NCBI GenBank assembly: GCA_003024985.2
Contig: PXIH01S0047351.1
Direction: 5' to 3' (one strand)
DNA length: 10,351 nt
From: Euperipatoides rowelli
Lineage: Eukaryota > Onychophora > Udeonychophora > Euonychophora > Peripatopsidae
This document shows, piece after piece, positions 1-8,412 of this stretch. The notes beneath the pieces are model-generated. The model made no database searches, had not been told where the DNA came from, and was given only the letters and a program-made list of their open reading frames with translations. Each line of letters opens with the position of its first letter. Within the stretch, counting starts at the first letter, position 1. The position numbers and the translations under genes were made by a program.

Positions 1-362
1 TTAAAACTAAAGTCTGTATCTCAAACCTACCATCGTCATTCAGCCCCAAAACAGCCAATTGAGGGTGGCATGCATTCTATCTGGTTATTAGTTTATTTAT
101 TTATCTATTTATTTATATTTTAATATTTAAGTTGCAGTTAGGGTTAGTGTATGGCTAAGTTTAGTAGATTGTCTAAGTGCATTAGATTGTGTAATTGTAT
201 GTCTGATATCCAGATGCTAGTCTTTTAGGGACCACACCTAAAGCTCTGCTTCTGGAAAAATGGAATCGTGTATTTTTTAACATGTTTTGTTATGATAATT
301 TAAAAAATGTTTAGTTTTAAAAATCCGCAAGAAATTTTAACGAACTCAAAAATCTGGACATA
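1..362 (+). repeat. Dispersed repeat, copy A (left edge cut by the window)
   Basis: This segment matches 5235-5868 in the same orientation. Shared blocks in the same order include cagccccaaaacagccaatt near the left end, taatatttaagttgcagtta in the middle, and ctcaaaaatctggacata at the right end. Copy A lacks about 270 bp of the middle of copy B and carries a short T/A-rich run (ttta/ttat units) there instead. The homology seems to run off the left edge of the window. No ORF or terminal inverted repeat is visible, so it is best called an unclassified non-autonomous interspersed repeat. That it is repeated is seen directly; its class is unknown. Confidence 0.75.
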
Positions 363-851
363 ATAAACCTGACTAATTTGTTAAATATTGTAATTTAAGT
401 TGAAAATAAATTTATTTTAAACCATATCTATGATCCTTTTTTAATAGGAATACTTCACAATGCAAATATATTAGCATTGCATCTCTGCTGCTAGCAAATT
501 CTCAATTCTGAATAGAAATTATTGTAATTAACCTAATATGTTAATTTTTAGCTAACTTTGATAGTATTAATACTATCAAAGTTATAATATCAATAGTTTG
601 AACAATGTATATTCTAGAACACAGTCATGGGCGTTAGCAAGTGCAATTTACATTGTATCTGAAATCATTTTCCTCAATGCATTAATTTATATTAGTCAAG
701 AATGAAGTAGTCCTATACCCTATCCTTTTTTTTCCCTCTTTCTATCCTTCTGGAATAAAAACAAATAGAACTTATGAAGATGTTCTAATTGTTTCAAAAA
801 TATGTACAACTTTCCTTTATATCCCGTAATTTAATGACTTTTGGATTAAAA
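363..851. other. AT-rich spacer upstream of the zinc-ribbon ORF
   Basis: No gene is visible. The stretch holds a 32-bp perfect palindrome, an 8-bp inverted pair (acaatgta near 602 and tacattgt near 649), and a pyrimidine-rich run at about 720-750 (ccttttttttccctctttct) some 100 bp before the ORF. The run could belong to a splice acceptor or a promoter; the sequence does not decide. An in-frame TAA at 786-788 closes the ORF frame upstream. Confidence 0.5.
553..584. repeat. 32-bp perfect palindrome
   Basis: The left half taactttgatagtatt is followed with no spacer by its exact reverse complement aatactatcaaagtta. Pairing stops at the next base on each side. It could form a cruciform, bind a dimeric protein, or be a relic of a miniature inverted-repeat element. 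It lies about 270 bp before the preferred start of the zinc-ribbon ORF. Confidence 0.9.
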
Positions 852-1991
852 ATGGACTCCGGCATGGATCCGTGTTCCAATAATAATGAAAAACGTTGTT
901 ATTGTTGTAGTTGCAAAGGACCTACTAACACATTAAACGGGAGCTATGTTTTGTCTAAAAATAAAAGAGTTTTGGCAGTAGGAAGTTGTTCTGTTTGTGG
1001 GTTACATAAAACATCATTTGTCAAGAAAAGTGATTACCCAGAATTTTACAACAAAGACGATAATAAAATGGAAGAAATACCTGTAGTAAAGAAACGAGGT
1101 CGAGGACGGCCACGGAAATCCAAAGGGGAAAATGAAATATTAGCTGCAGAAAGCTGCAGTAGTCAAGTAGTTGAAATTCCACTAAGTGATTCAAAGCATC
1201 AGATTAACAATGTTCAAAGTTCAAAACTCAGAGATGGAAATGAAATCTTAGCTACAGAAAGTTGCAGTAGTCAGTTAGTTGGAATTCTATCAAATAGATC
1301 AAAGCGTAAGAAAGTCAATATTCAAACGCCAAAATTCAAAAATGAAAATGAAATCTTAGCTTCAGAAAGTTGCAGTAGTCAGTTAGTTGGAATTCCCTCA
1401 AGTAGGTCAAAGCGTAAGAAAGTCAACATTCAAACGCCAAAATTCAGAGATGAAAATGAAAATATAATTAAAGAAAGTTGCAGCATTCAAAACCAGGAAA
1501 CACCAAGTAGATCAAAGAAAAAAAAAGTTACATTGATTGATAGTGAATGCAATATAGATTGTGATTGTGAATCCATTTGTTCAACTTCAAATAGTACAAC
1601 TAAACTTATATGTCCGAAAGGTTATAAAACAAAAATGAAAAAATCGCAATCTTTGAATGGCAAGAAGAAAAGTAAGACTGACGATGTTAATAAAAAAGTA
1701 ACCAGAAGCAAATCAGCAACGAGAAATAAAATTAAAACTAAGAATGAAGAAAATGTTGATGGAACAGACTTGTGTGTATTTCCCAGGTCACAATATCGTA
1801 GCCCATGCAGGAAGATGGTATTGACTGTCAAGCAAATAGATAGAGAATTTTCATCTCTAGATTTGAATGTCGAACCCAAAAGGAAGGGAAGAAAAAGACA
1901 GGCCTCAAAAACTCGAAGATCTTCTATAAGATCAAAAAAGGGTCCACGTTCAAAATCAGCTCGGAGGAAGAAAAAAATTGTGATAATGTAA
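852..1991 (+). CDS. Basic zinc-ribbon/AT-hook repeat protein, putative nuclear DNA-binding protein
   Basis: Single-exon ORF. The frame is open from 789, but that position is TTG. ATG codons occur at 834, 852 and 864. I chose 852 because A at -3 and G at +4 give the best context, yielding 379 residues. Residue numbers here count from 789. A zinc ribbon has Cys39-x2-Cys42 and Cys67-x2-Cys70-Gly, ending HKTSFVKK. A classic AT-hook, KKRGRGRPRK, lies at 101-110. Four 36-residue repeats start at 115, 151, 187 and 223; each has one Cys (ESCSSQ-like), and three have basic runs such as KRKK. A Cys cluster (CDCESIC) follows, then Lys/Ser-rich sequence, YRSPCR at 336-341, and a Lys/Arg tail with RSKS. 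No signal peptide or membrane segment is seen. AT-hooks bind the minor groove of AT-rich DNA, so nuclear or virion chromatin binding is inferred. The ribbon resembles DUF5679-type ribbons from memory. Exact function and family are unrecognised. It shares its layout with the ORF at 9046. Confidence 0.7.
   Translation: MDSGMDPCSNNNEKRCYCCSCKGPTNTLNGSYVLSKNKRVLAVGSCSVCGLHKTSFVKKSDYPEFYNKDDNKMEEIPVVKKRGRGRPRKSKGENEILAAESCSSQVVEIPLSDSKHQINNVQSSKLRDGNEILATESCSSQLVGILSNRSKRKKVNIQTPKFKNENEILASESCSSQLVGIPSSRSKRKKVNIQTPKFRDENENIIKESCSIQNQETPSRSKKKKVTLIDSECNIDCDCESICSTSNSTTKLICPKGYKTKMKKSQSLNGKKKSKTDDVNKKVTRSKSATRNKIKTKNEENVDGTDLCVFPRSQYRSPCRKMVLTVKQIDREFSSLDLNVEPKRKGRKRQASKTRRSSIRSKKGPRSKSARRKKKIVIM
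1131..1532 (+). repeat. 108-bp in-frame tandem repeat inside the zinc-ribbon ORF
   Basis: Units start at 1131, 1239, 1347 and 1455; the last is partial. The period is 108 bp, or 36 codons. Units 2 and 3 differ at only about 8 of 108 positions, while units 1 and 4 are much more diverged. This points to recent duplication or gene conversion in the centre of the array. Each unit encodes a NEILAxESCSSQ-like segment; units 2-4 add a basic cluster such as SKRKKV. Confidence 0.9.
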
Positions 1992-2035
1992 TTTCAAAAA
2001 TATAGGCTACTTAAAGAAACGTACATGTAAACGAA

Positions 2036-2059
2036 AATAAAAATGTTTTTTAAAATAAA
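2036..2059 (+). terminator. Two polyadenylation signals after the zinc-ribbon ORF
   Basis: AATAAA occurs at 2036-2041 and again at 2054-2059, 45 to 68 bp after the stop codon, in AT-rich sequence. A T-rich stretch follows. The spacing suits a short 3' UTR. AATAAA is common by chance in DNA this AT-rich, so the call rests on position. Confidence 0.45.
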
Positions 2060-2684
2060 ATTATATAATTTTTTAAATATAGTCTCCTTAATTAACACTG
2101 TAAAATAGGTTATTTAGACCTATATAAATCCTACCTTTATGTGTGTGTGTTTGCCCTAATTTGCTTAGACTTTTTTCAGATGGTATTTTTGATATTGCAA
2201 ATGTATTTATTTTTAATTTAATTTTTATATTGGACTGGTCCGCATTTGTAGCCCCGAGGGCTTAAGCTATTTTGATAATTTTGTTTAACGAATATATAGA
2301 GTAGACACTCACCTTCAATGTGGTATATTGGAGAACACATTGTTGTCCACGGTTCATGCTCGATTTTGCAAAATACAGCCTCGGAAATCACTTATGCTTA
2401 CATGTTTATGTCGCCAGTCGCCATTATTGTTAGATACCACCTGGTGAGTTTTACAATAAACGTGACAGCTACTTTTTTTTTAATGAAGGGTGGATTTTTG
2501 GGTGTCTGAAATAAATAGAAGTAGCCACCCAAAAACCTGCAAATACAACCTTCATCCAAAAAAAAAAAAAACTTGGATCTTAAATCCCTAAATATAGCTA
2601 GTTTTAGAGAAAAAAACCCTCAGAACCTCGTTATGATGCAGACTTGTAAGATTGTAAAATTAGTCCCTTTAGCATTTATAGTAA
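2060..2684. other. Intergenic stretch with splice-like sites on both strands
   Basis: No gene is established. A 63-codon ORF at 2318-2509 (plus) has no recognisable domain. Within it a donor-like CTG/GTGAGT sits at 2441-2449 on the plus strand. On the minus strand GAAG/GTGAGTGTC ends a possible exon at 2313. A short (GT)n run at about 2141-2151, a poly-A run near 2560-2571 and T runs are also present. Positions 2300-2450 are less AT-rich than their surroundings. Confidence 0.35.
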
Positions 2685-2968
2685 GATGATTATAATGATG
2701 ATGATGTTGATGATGATGATGATGATGATGATGATGACAACAATGCCGGTGGTGGTGGTGGTGGTGATGATGATGGTGGTGGTGGTGGTGATGATGATGA
2801 TCATGATGGTGGTGGTGGTGATGATGATGGTGGTGATGATGATGATGATGGTGATGCTGGTGATGGTGGTGGTGATGGTGGTGTGATGGTGATAGTGATG
2901 GTGGTGATGGTGCTGCTGATGATGATGATGACAATGACAATGATGGTAATGATGAAGAAGAAGAAGAT
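2685..2968. repeat. Compound GAT/GTG trinucleotide microsatellite
   Basis: About 280 bp made almost wholly of GAT and GTG triplets (ATG and TGG in other phases), with short interruptions such as acaatgcc and atcatgatgg, ending in GAA triplets. Reading frames through it give poly-His, poly-Met/Val or poly-Ile/Thr on either strand, the usual result of a trinucleotide repeat. It is not evidence of a gene. Confidence 0.95.
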
Positions 2969-3067
2969 GGAAATCATACTTACTCCCATGAAAAACGTAA
3001 TGGGTAGGAAAAAGGTTGTCTACACAACCGATTACACAAATTTTTTTATACATAAAATGAAAGTTGG

Positions 3068-3114
3068 TCTGTCTGTCCGTAAGTCTGCCTGTCCGTAAGT
3101 CTGTCTGTCTGTAT
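3068..3114. repeat. 16-bp tandem repeat, three units
   Basis: gtctgtctgtccgtaa at 3068-3083 is followed by gtctgcctgtccgtaa at 3084-3099 and gtctgtctgtctgta at 3100-3114. It leads into a gene-free stretch to about 3270. That stretch has a 7-bp inverted repeat (gccctct at 3240-3246 and agagggc at 3264-3270), just before the next repeat block. Confidence 0.85.
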
Positions 3115-3270
3115 GTTCACTATGCAAATCCACAGTTTTAGAAATAGAGACTGGAAATTTTGCACAAATGTCTCTTTCAAATCTGGCCCGGTTATAGGCT
3201 ATTTAAATTTGAGCTGGGTCATTCACAGATGGGCTAAAAGCCCTCTAAAGTATTAAACCAATCAGAGGGC

Positions 3271-3730
3271 AGCAAAGTTATTTTTTGGCGGGGGAAAACG
3301 TTCTAAATGAGAATAATGGTAAGCAGATTTTTGGGCAGCAAAGTTATTATTAGAGAATAATGGTAAGCAGATTTTTTGGCAGCAAAGTTATTATTTGAGA
3401 ATAATTGTAGGCAGATTTTTTGGCATCAAAGTTATGATTAAATGTTTATTATCATAAAAGGGAAAGGAATATATAATATACAGAATCTATCTATCTATTA
3501 TTGTCTGACAGTTTTGGTGGGGGAAAAAACGTTCAATGAGAATAATGGTAAGCAGATTTTTTGGCAGCAAAGTTAGTAGCCTATTAAAAGTTTTATTATC
3601 ATAAAAGGGAAAAATATTAGTGAATATATGATATACAGTATCTATCAACATATTAATAGTATTGTCTGACAGTTTTGGCTGGAAAACTGGAAAACGTTCT
3701 AAATTAGAATAATGGTAAGCACATTATTTT
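3271..3730. repeat. Nested tandem repeat with 44-bp and 165-231-bp periods
   Basis: Three 44-bp subunits start at 3309, 3353 and 3397, each with gagaataatggtaagcag-like sequence followed by a T-run and ggcagcaaagtta. They lie inside a longer unit that begins with aacgttc near 3298, 3529 and 3694. The longer unit also carries ttattatcataaaaggga, a tatctatc stretch and ttgtctgacagttttgg. The first long unit is 231 bp because it has the extra 44-bp copies; the next is about 165 bp; the third is cut short. No coding potential is seen. Confidence 0.85.
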
Positions 3731-3819
3731 GTATCTTGTATACTAGACAAATTAACTCTATTAGCATATTAAAAGTGTAAACTAAGAGAAGAGAGGAGAG
3801 ATGGGAAATTCTTAGAATT

Positions 3820-4485
3820 AGGGTGGGGGAGGAGCAAATGACCCGGTAGTGCTTACCATACTTCCCAACATAGCACAAACTTGAAATTTGGCATGTAGGC
3901 ACGTTCCATAATGTAGACAATGAAAATAGACTTGGAAATTTGGTGGGTGGAGGGGGGGGGGGGTAGGCAAATGACCCGGTTGTGTTTAGCATACTTCCCA
4001 ACATAGCACAAACTTGAAATTTGGCATGTAGGTAGGTTCCATAATGTAGACAATGAAAATAGACTTTGTGATTTTGTGGGTGAGGGGGTGGGGAGCTAAT
4101 GACCCAATAGTGTTTAGCATACTTCCCAACATAGCACAAACTTGAAATTTGGCATGTAGGCACGTTCCATAATGTAGACAATGAAAATAGACTTGGACAT
4201 TTGGTGGGTGGAGGGGGGGAGACAAATGACCCGGTTGTGTTTAGCATACTCTCCAACATAGCACAAACTTGAAATTTGGCATATAGTTAGGTTCCATAAT
4301 GTAAACAATGAAAATAGACTTGGGCATTTTGTGGGTGGGAAGAGGTCAAATGTCCCAATAGTGTTTAGCATGCTTCCCAACATAGCACAAACTTTAAATT
4401 TGGCATTTAGGTAGGTTCCATAATGTAGACAATGAAAATGGACTTGGGCATTTTGTGGGACATGGTTAAGCCGGTTATGCCTGTT
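3820..4485. repeat. Satellite-like array of five ~127-bp units with G-rich linkers
   Basis: Units start at about 3848, 3981, 4109, 4236 and 4360, shrinking from 133 to about 124 bp; a tail of an earlier unit precedes them at 3820-3847. Each has a conserved core of about 90 bp containing acatagcacaaactt, aaatttggcat and aatgtagacaatgaaaat, then a variable G-rich linker (12 consecutive G at 3952-3963). Units 1 and 3 share gcacgttcc and a tail in acccggt. Units 2 and 4 share taggttcc and a tail in cccaa. This suggests a two-unit (about 255 bp) higher-order repeat. Several minus-strand reading frames cross the array, but they only restate the repeat. Confidence 0.9.
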
Positions 4486-5234
4486 TCTAGCTCTTATGAA
4501 GTCCTAGTGATTTGAACTTAATAAATTTTGTATAATAATTTTCTGTTTATGCAAATTTTAAGTTTAGCATTGCTTAAATCACTTTTGCCATTGTTAATAG
4601 TTAATTTCATACTATTAAGCATTTTTAAAATGGTTATTTCACATATTATTATACGAGCAAATAAAATTAAGAACGATGATATGTAGTTTTTTTCTTAATT
4701 GAGAAGTACTAAATAAAAATGGTATAATTAACCATGAGATATTATGTCAACTTACTGTGCTAGATGTAATAAGTGACAATATTTTTTAAAAAAAAAAAAC
4801 CTTAAAACTGTTTTCTTGTTGTCAGCTGGTTCAAGTCAACGTTAGGACTCAACTTTCAGAAAATCTTTGATTCCATTAACCTATTATTATAGTGGCCATA
4901 TTGAATTTTTTGAAATGGTGACCTTTAAATACTAAATTAAAAATTCCTGCAGCAAAACTACATTTTTGTAGTCATGGAATGCAATGTTAATAATTTCAAA
5001 TTGATAGAGATGGGCGAGAAAAAAATATTTAAATATTAGCAAATATTTCAACAGAATAGATAGAGTACATAACATTACTCTATAAACTCCTCTTTAAGTT
5101 AATATATTTTTTGCAAAATAAAATTTACTTACTGATAAAAATGATTTCACCATCAATTTAAAATTTTATATGGTCCAAATTTTTCTAAAAAAAAATTAAA
5201 ATGGGACTTAGGGATCAAAATGTAAAAAAGGGAC
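4486..5234. other. Gene-free AT-rich stretch
   Basis: No ORF of note, RNA gene or clear repeat is visible. Homopolymer A and T runs are common (for example 4788-4799). A segment near 5010-5050 (gatgggcgag followed by aaatatttaaatattagc) looks like decayed interspersed-repeat sequence, but I cannot classify it. Confidence 0.5.
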
Positions 5235-5868
5235 TTTTAAAATTTGCATATGGATCTCAGAACTACCATTGACCGTCATGCAGCCCCAAAACAGCCAATT
5301 AGAGATAGCATGAACTCTGATACTCGCGCCTAGCAGAAGTGAAGAATTATGAATTGTTAGTCACATGATCAAGATGGATTGCGGCTTTATTTTATTATTT
5401 ACAGTTCTAACCTTTCCCCATCCCTGAACCCTAACTTCTACTACTATTAAACCCACTATGCCCCAACCCTATGATGATGATGAAGGGGTGAAATAATCAT
5501 TTTTTTTATCGATTTTGATCATTTTAACAGAATTTACATCCAGCATACTGTTAGTCAACCGTTAACCAATCAGTGGGCACTATGCACTTGAAAAGTTCAT
5601 AATTACTCGCTTTAATTAGGCCCTATTTACTCCGATTAATTATGCTTTAATATTTAAGTTGCAGTTAGTAGATTGTCTAATATGCTTCATATCAATGGTA
5701 GTCTGAGATCCAGACGCTAGTCTTTCCAGGGACTACCCCTAAAAGCCTGCTTCTGTGAAAATGGAATCATGTATTTTTTTTTTTAATTTGTTTTGTTATG
5801 ATGATTTTAAAAATGTTTAGTTTTAGTAATCCCCAAGAAAATTAAACGAACTCAAAAATCTGGACATA
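5235..5868 (+). repeat. Dispersed repeat, copy B (fuller copy)
   Basis: Homologous to 1-362 in the same orientation, with many substitutions and small indels. It has an extra middle section at about 5320-5640 that copy A lacks. That section includes cccta-containing sequence near 5400-5470 and a short gatgatgatga run near 5474. The shared right end is ctcaaaaatctggacata at 5851-5868. The divergence and unequal lengths argue against a pair of retroviral-type LTRs. Confidence 0.75.
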
Positions 5869-5898
5869 TTTGACTGAATTGCAGTCACAGTAAATCTG

Positions 5899-5950
5899 TT
5901 TTTTTTTTTTTTTTTAAAAATTGAATTTTACCACTCAAATGTGATTTATT
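5899..5950 (-). terminator. Minus-strand AATAAA followed by poly(A): 3' end of a transcript or retrocopy
   Basis: Read on the minus strand, AATAAA at 5950-5945 is followed about 30 nt later by an uninterrupted run of 17 A (plus-strand T at 5899-5915). This is the spacing of a genuine cleaved and polyadenylated end. A tail encoded in the genome suggests that a polyadenylated RNA was reverse-transcribed and inserted here, immediately beside dispersed-repeat copy B. An ordinary gene end beside a chance A-run is the alternative. Confidence 0.45.
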
Positions 5951-8040
5951 AAAATAATCATAATAAAACAATCAAAAATTAACTTCTATAGGCACTGTAT
6001 ACCTAAAATCATTAAAATTCAAGAACCCCTAAACCAGTATTTAACACGAGATTGTAAAAAAAAAAAAAAAAAAGCAATGAAACATCATAAAAGATGACAG
6101 CAATGACTCATTTAATGTAAGAATACAATGTACAAGCCACACTTCTAGCATATTCATTGATTGATCAAACATAGTCATAAGCACCAGTTAAACAAACACA
6201 GAATAATAGTTGGAAACCACTAGCATTCTATGCTTGTAAATTGATAAAAAAAATAGAGAAAAAAAAAACTATAGTGCTTATGACAGGGGAACTTTTAGCA
6301 GCTTTCACAGTGAGAAATTGTCAACATATTATGTTAGAAGACGAATCTCCATTCAGTTTCTTGACATAAACTTTAAACAAAAAATTCACAAAGCTTTTCC
6401 TAGGCAAGCAAAACATATGGATTTATTGTTAAATACACAACAGACATTAGGTATAATGCAGGTAGAGAAAAGGATGTAGCAAAGGCATTGTCAAATAAAC
6501 ACTACTAAATTGTCCAACAACTATCGAGTAGGCTACTAGGCTGTTGCTGAAGAGCAAACACAAAATAAAGAACTAGAACATTAGAAACATTTACATCACT
6601 GAAATTAAAATAATATACATTACCTGACACTAAGTACAAACATGGTGTGATTTACCCCACATGAAAAATACATCAATATACACACACAATTAAAGGTTAC
6701 AAGTTTTCCAAACGATCCACAACCTATCACACCTGGGAATTAGGACCAGGTTAAGATGATATGTGACTATTTCATAAGGCCAGAAATCTAAAAAGACTGC
6801 CAAATTTGAGCAAGGACCTGTATACCATAAATAACCTGTAAGCCATAAAACTAAAGTATCCAGACACACTGTTACACCAGCCAGGAATGTTTAATGTACC
6901 AAGATAAATTTTTATATTGTGCACGTTGACATATTTGGACCACTACCACCCTCAAAAGTTTTCAAATATTGTCTTACTTGTATTGACATGTTCTCAAGGT
7001 GGCCAGAGATCTGACCAAAATGGGACATGACAGCAGATACAGTGGCTATTAAGAATAACAATGGACCAATGCATACAATTCAATAGCTCACTATTCAGAG
7101 CTTCAACATAATTAATAGGAACTAGGAAAACCATTAAACACTGTATTATCAACTTAAAATGGGCTGATAGAAATATTCCATCGATCTTTGAAGGCATCAC
7201 TGTTGTCACACCTCACAGACAACTGAATGAAGATCTTACCAACAGTATTATTAAGTTTTAGATCATCTTTTAGGGAAGATAGCAAATTCTTTAGGGAATA
7301 TTGATTGCACATACTGCAGCAGTATGAAGGCAGTATGTGGTATCAATCTCCAGTTACCAGATGACTTCTTAAGCACAAGAACAGGCAAGCAAGCTCAAAT
7401 TCAAGATTTCACAGAAATATTACAGCAAACTATATAATCTCTTCAGCTAACACTGACTAAAGCTTATGGAGCAAGAAACTGTATTATGGTATTAGGTTAG
7501 CTGATTACACTCAAATATTCATGCAAATAGATGCATTAGAAAGCCTTTAGAACCTATGTTGAAACCTGCTCAGTACTTAAGCAACAAAATTAGGTGTATA
7601 TACCAACCATACTAATTAAAGGTAATCCTCAAACTGTGTCAGTAGAGGGCTAAAGATAGCTTTTTCTTTGAATAAAACTGAAGATGACAATCATAGGAGG
7701 TGAAAAAACTCACACTGCCAGAAACCAGAATAAAGCAACCAAAAAACATTCTGGAATGATCAAGAAGTGATGAAGTTAAGTCAGGGAACAAGTAAGTATT
7801 GTTTACATGCCCTAATTTAGTAGATGGCAAGACTGAGTGTCAGTAGCTGTTGTTGTCATAGAAACTAAAAGACAATTTATTATTCGAATTGTATACACTG
7901 TACATACAGGCAGAATATAATGTATGCTACCATTATGTAAAAACAAATGTACTGTATTGGAATTAGTAGATGTCAGTAGAGCGAATGGACCTGCCAAGAT
8001 TATTTGAACACAAGAAATCTGGTAGCCTACCTGGTATTGT
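5916..8040. other. Long stretch without a convincing gene, possibly minus-strand 3' UTR or retrocopy body
   Basis: Only short reading frames occur. One at 6994-7209 (minus) opens at GTG rather than ATG. Frames at 7639-7830 and 7812-7997 have no recognisable domain. The texture is less repetitive than the flanks, apart from an 18-A run at 6056-6073. It resembles long untranslated sequence upstream of the minus-strand poly(A) end at 5899-5950. Donor-like minus-strand motifs (CAG/GTAATG near 6629, CAG/GTAGG near 8030) exist but cannot be tied to coding sequence. Confidence 0.35.
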
Positions 8041-8268
8041 AAAGTTTGTTATCTTTTTTATTCTTACAAAATAAAATGTTTATGCTTATTGTGTTTCTTA
8101 TTTTATGAACAGAATTATCCATTATCTGCTGTGTAAGGTTTTAAATGTCTTTATAACCTGTGGTTAGGGGAGTTCTGCGCTTATGTCAATAATAATACTT
8201 TACTATTAGACTTATCCTGTGATTTCATTTTTCAGCAAGAGATTACTTTCAGCCCCCCCCCCCCCAAT

Positions 8269-8412
8269 ATGGCCACCCAAACTGGCATTAGAATAGTGAA
8301 CAAAGCACTGATGAAGAGGGATCCGGAAAGTAAACACTTCCCATTTTTCACCAGCTTTGTTTTTTTTTCTCCCCTATATTATGATCTGTATAATATAGCC
8401 TACTCACTGTAG
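8269..8412 (+). CDS. Candidate small ORF or first coding exon, 47 codons
   Basis: The ATG at 8269 has A at -3 and G at +4. It opens a frame of 47 codons to TAG at 8410-8412. It begins MATQTGIRIVNKALMKRDPE, and this first half is more even in composition than the AT-rich surroundings. The second half reads through a T/C-rich stretch into hydrophobic residues (FPFFTSFVFFSPLYYDL). The true exon may instead end near 8329, where GAAA/GTAAAC could be a donor. Upstream, tttcatttttcag ending near 8235 is a good acceptor-like site, and a run of 13 C lies at 8253-8265. I do not recognise the product. It could be a microprotein, a coding exon or chance. Confidence 0.25.
   Translation: MATQTGIRIVNKALMKRDPESKHFPFFTSFVFFSPLYYDLYNIAYSL

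Noticed and set aside
789-851. Starting the zinc-ribbon protein at 789
   Set aside because: Position 789 is TTG. The first ATG (834) has a poor context (T at -3), and 852 has A at -3 and G at +4.
1622-1879. 85-codon minus-strand frame
   Set aside because: Antisense shadow of the Lys-rich part of the zinc-ribbon ORF; its Leu/Phe/Ser bias is what antisense of AAA/GAA-rich codons gives.
2620-3098. Poly-His, poly-Met/Val and poly-Ile/Thr reading frames on both strands
   Set aside because: They are translations of the GAT/GTG microsatellite, with no non-repeat domain.
3699-4383. Several minus-strand frames up to 186 codons with repeated HCLHYGT/CYVGKYAKH-like segments
   Set aside because: They only follow the ~127-bp satellite units, and different units are read in different frames. 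The apparent protein repeats reflect the DNA repeat and G-tract length changes.
3848-4485. CRISPR-like repeat-spacer array
   Set aside because: The core is about 90 bp, the linkers are G-rich variants of each other, and the context is eukaryotic; it is an ordinary tandem satellite.
1-5868. LTR retrotransposon with the direct repeats as LTRs
   Set aside because: The copies differ in length by about 270 bp and by many substitutions, and no gag, protease, reverse transcriptase or integrase lies between them.
6994-7209. 71-codon minus-strand frame with hydrophobic stretches
   Set aside because: It opens at GTG, which is not credible as a eukaryotic start here, and no family is recognised.
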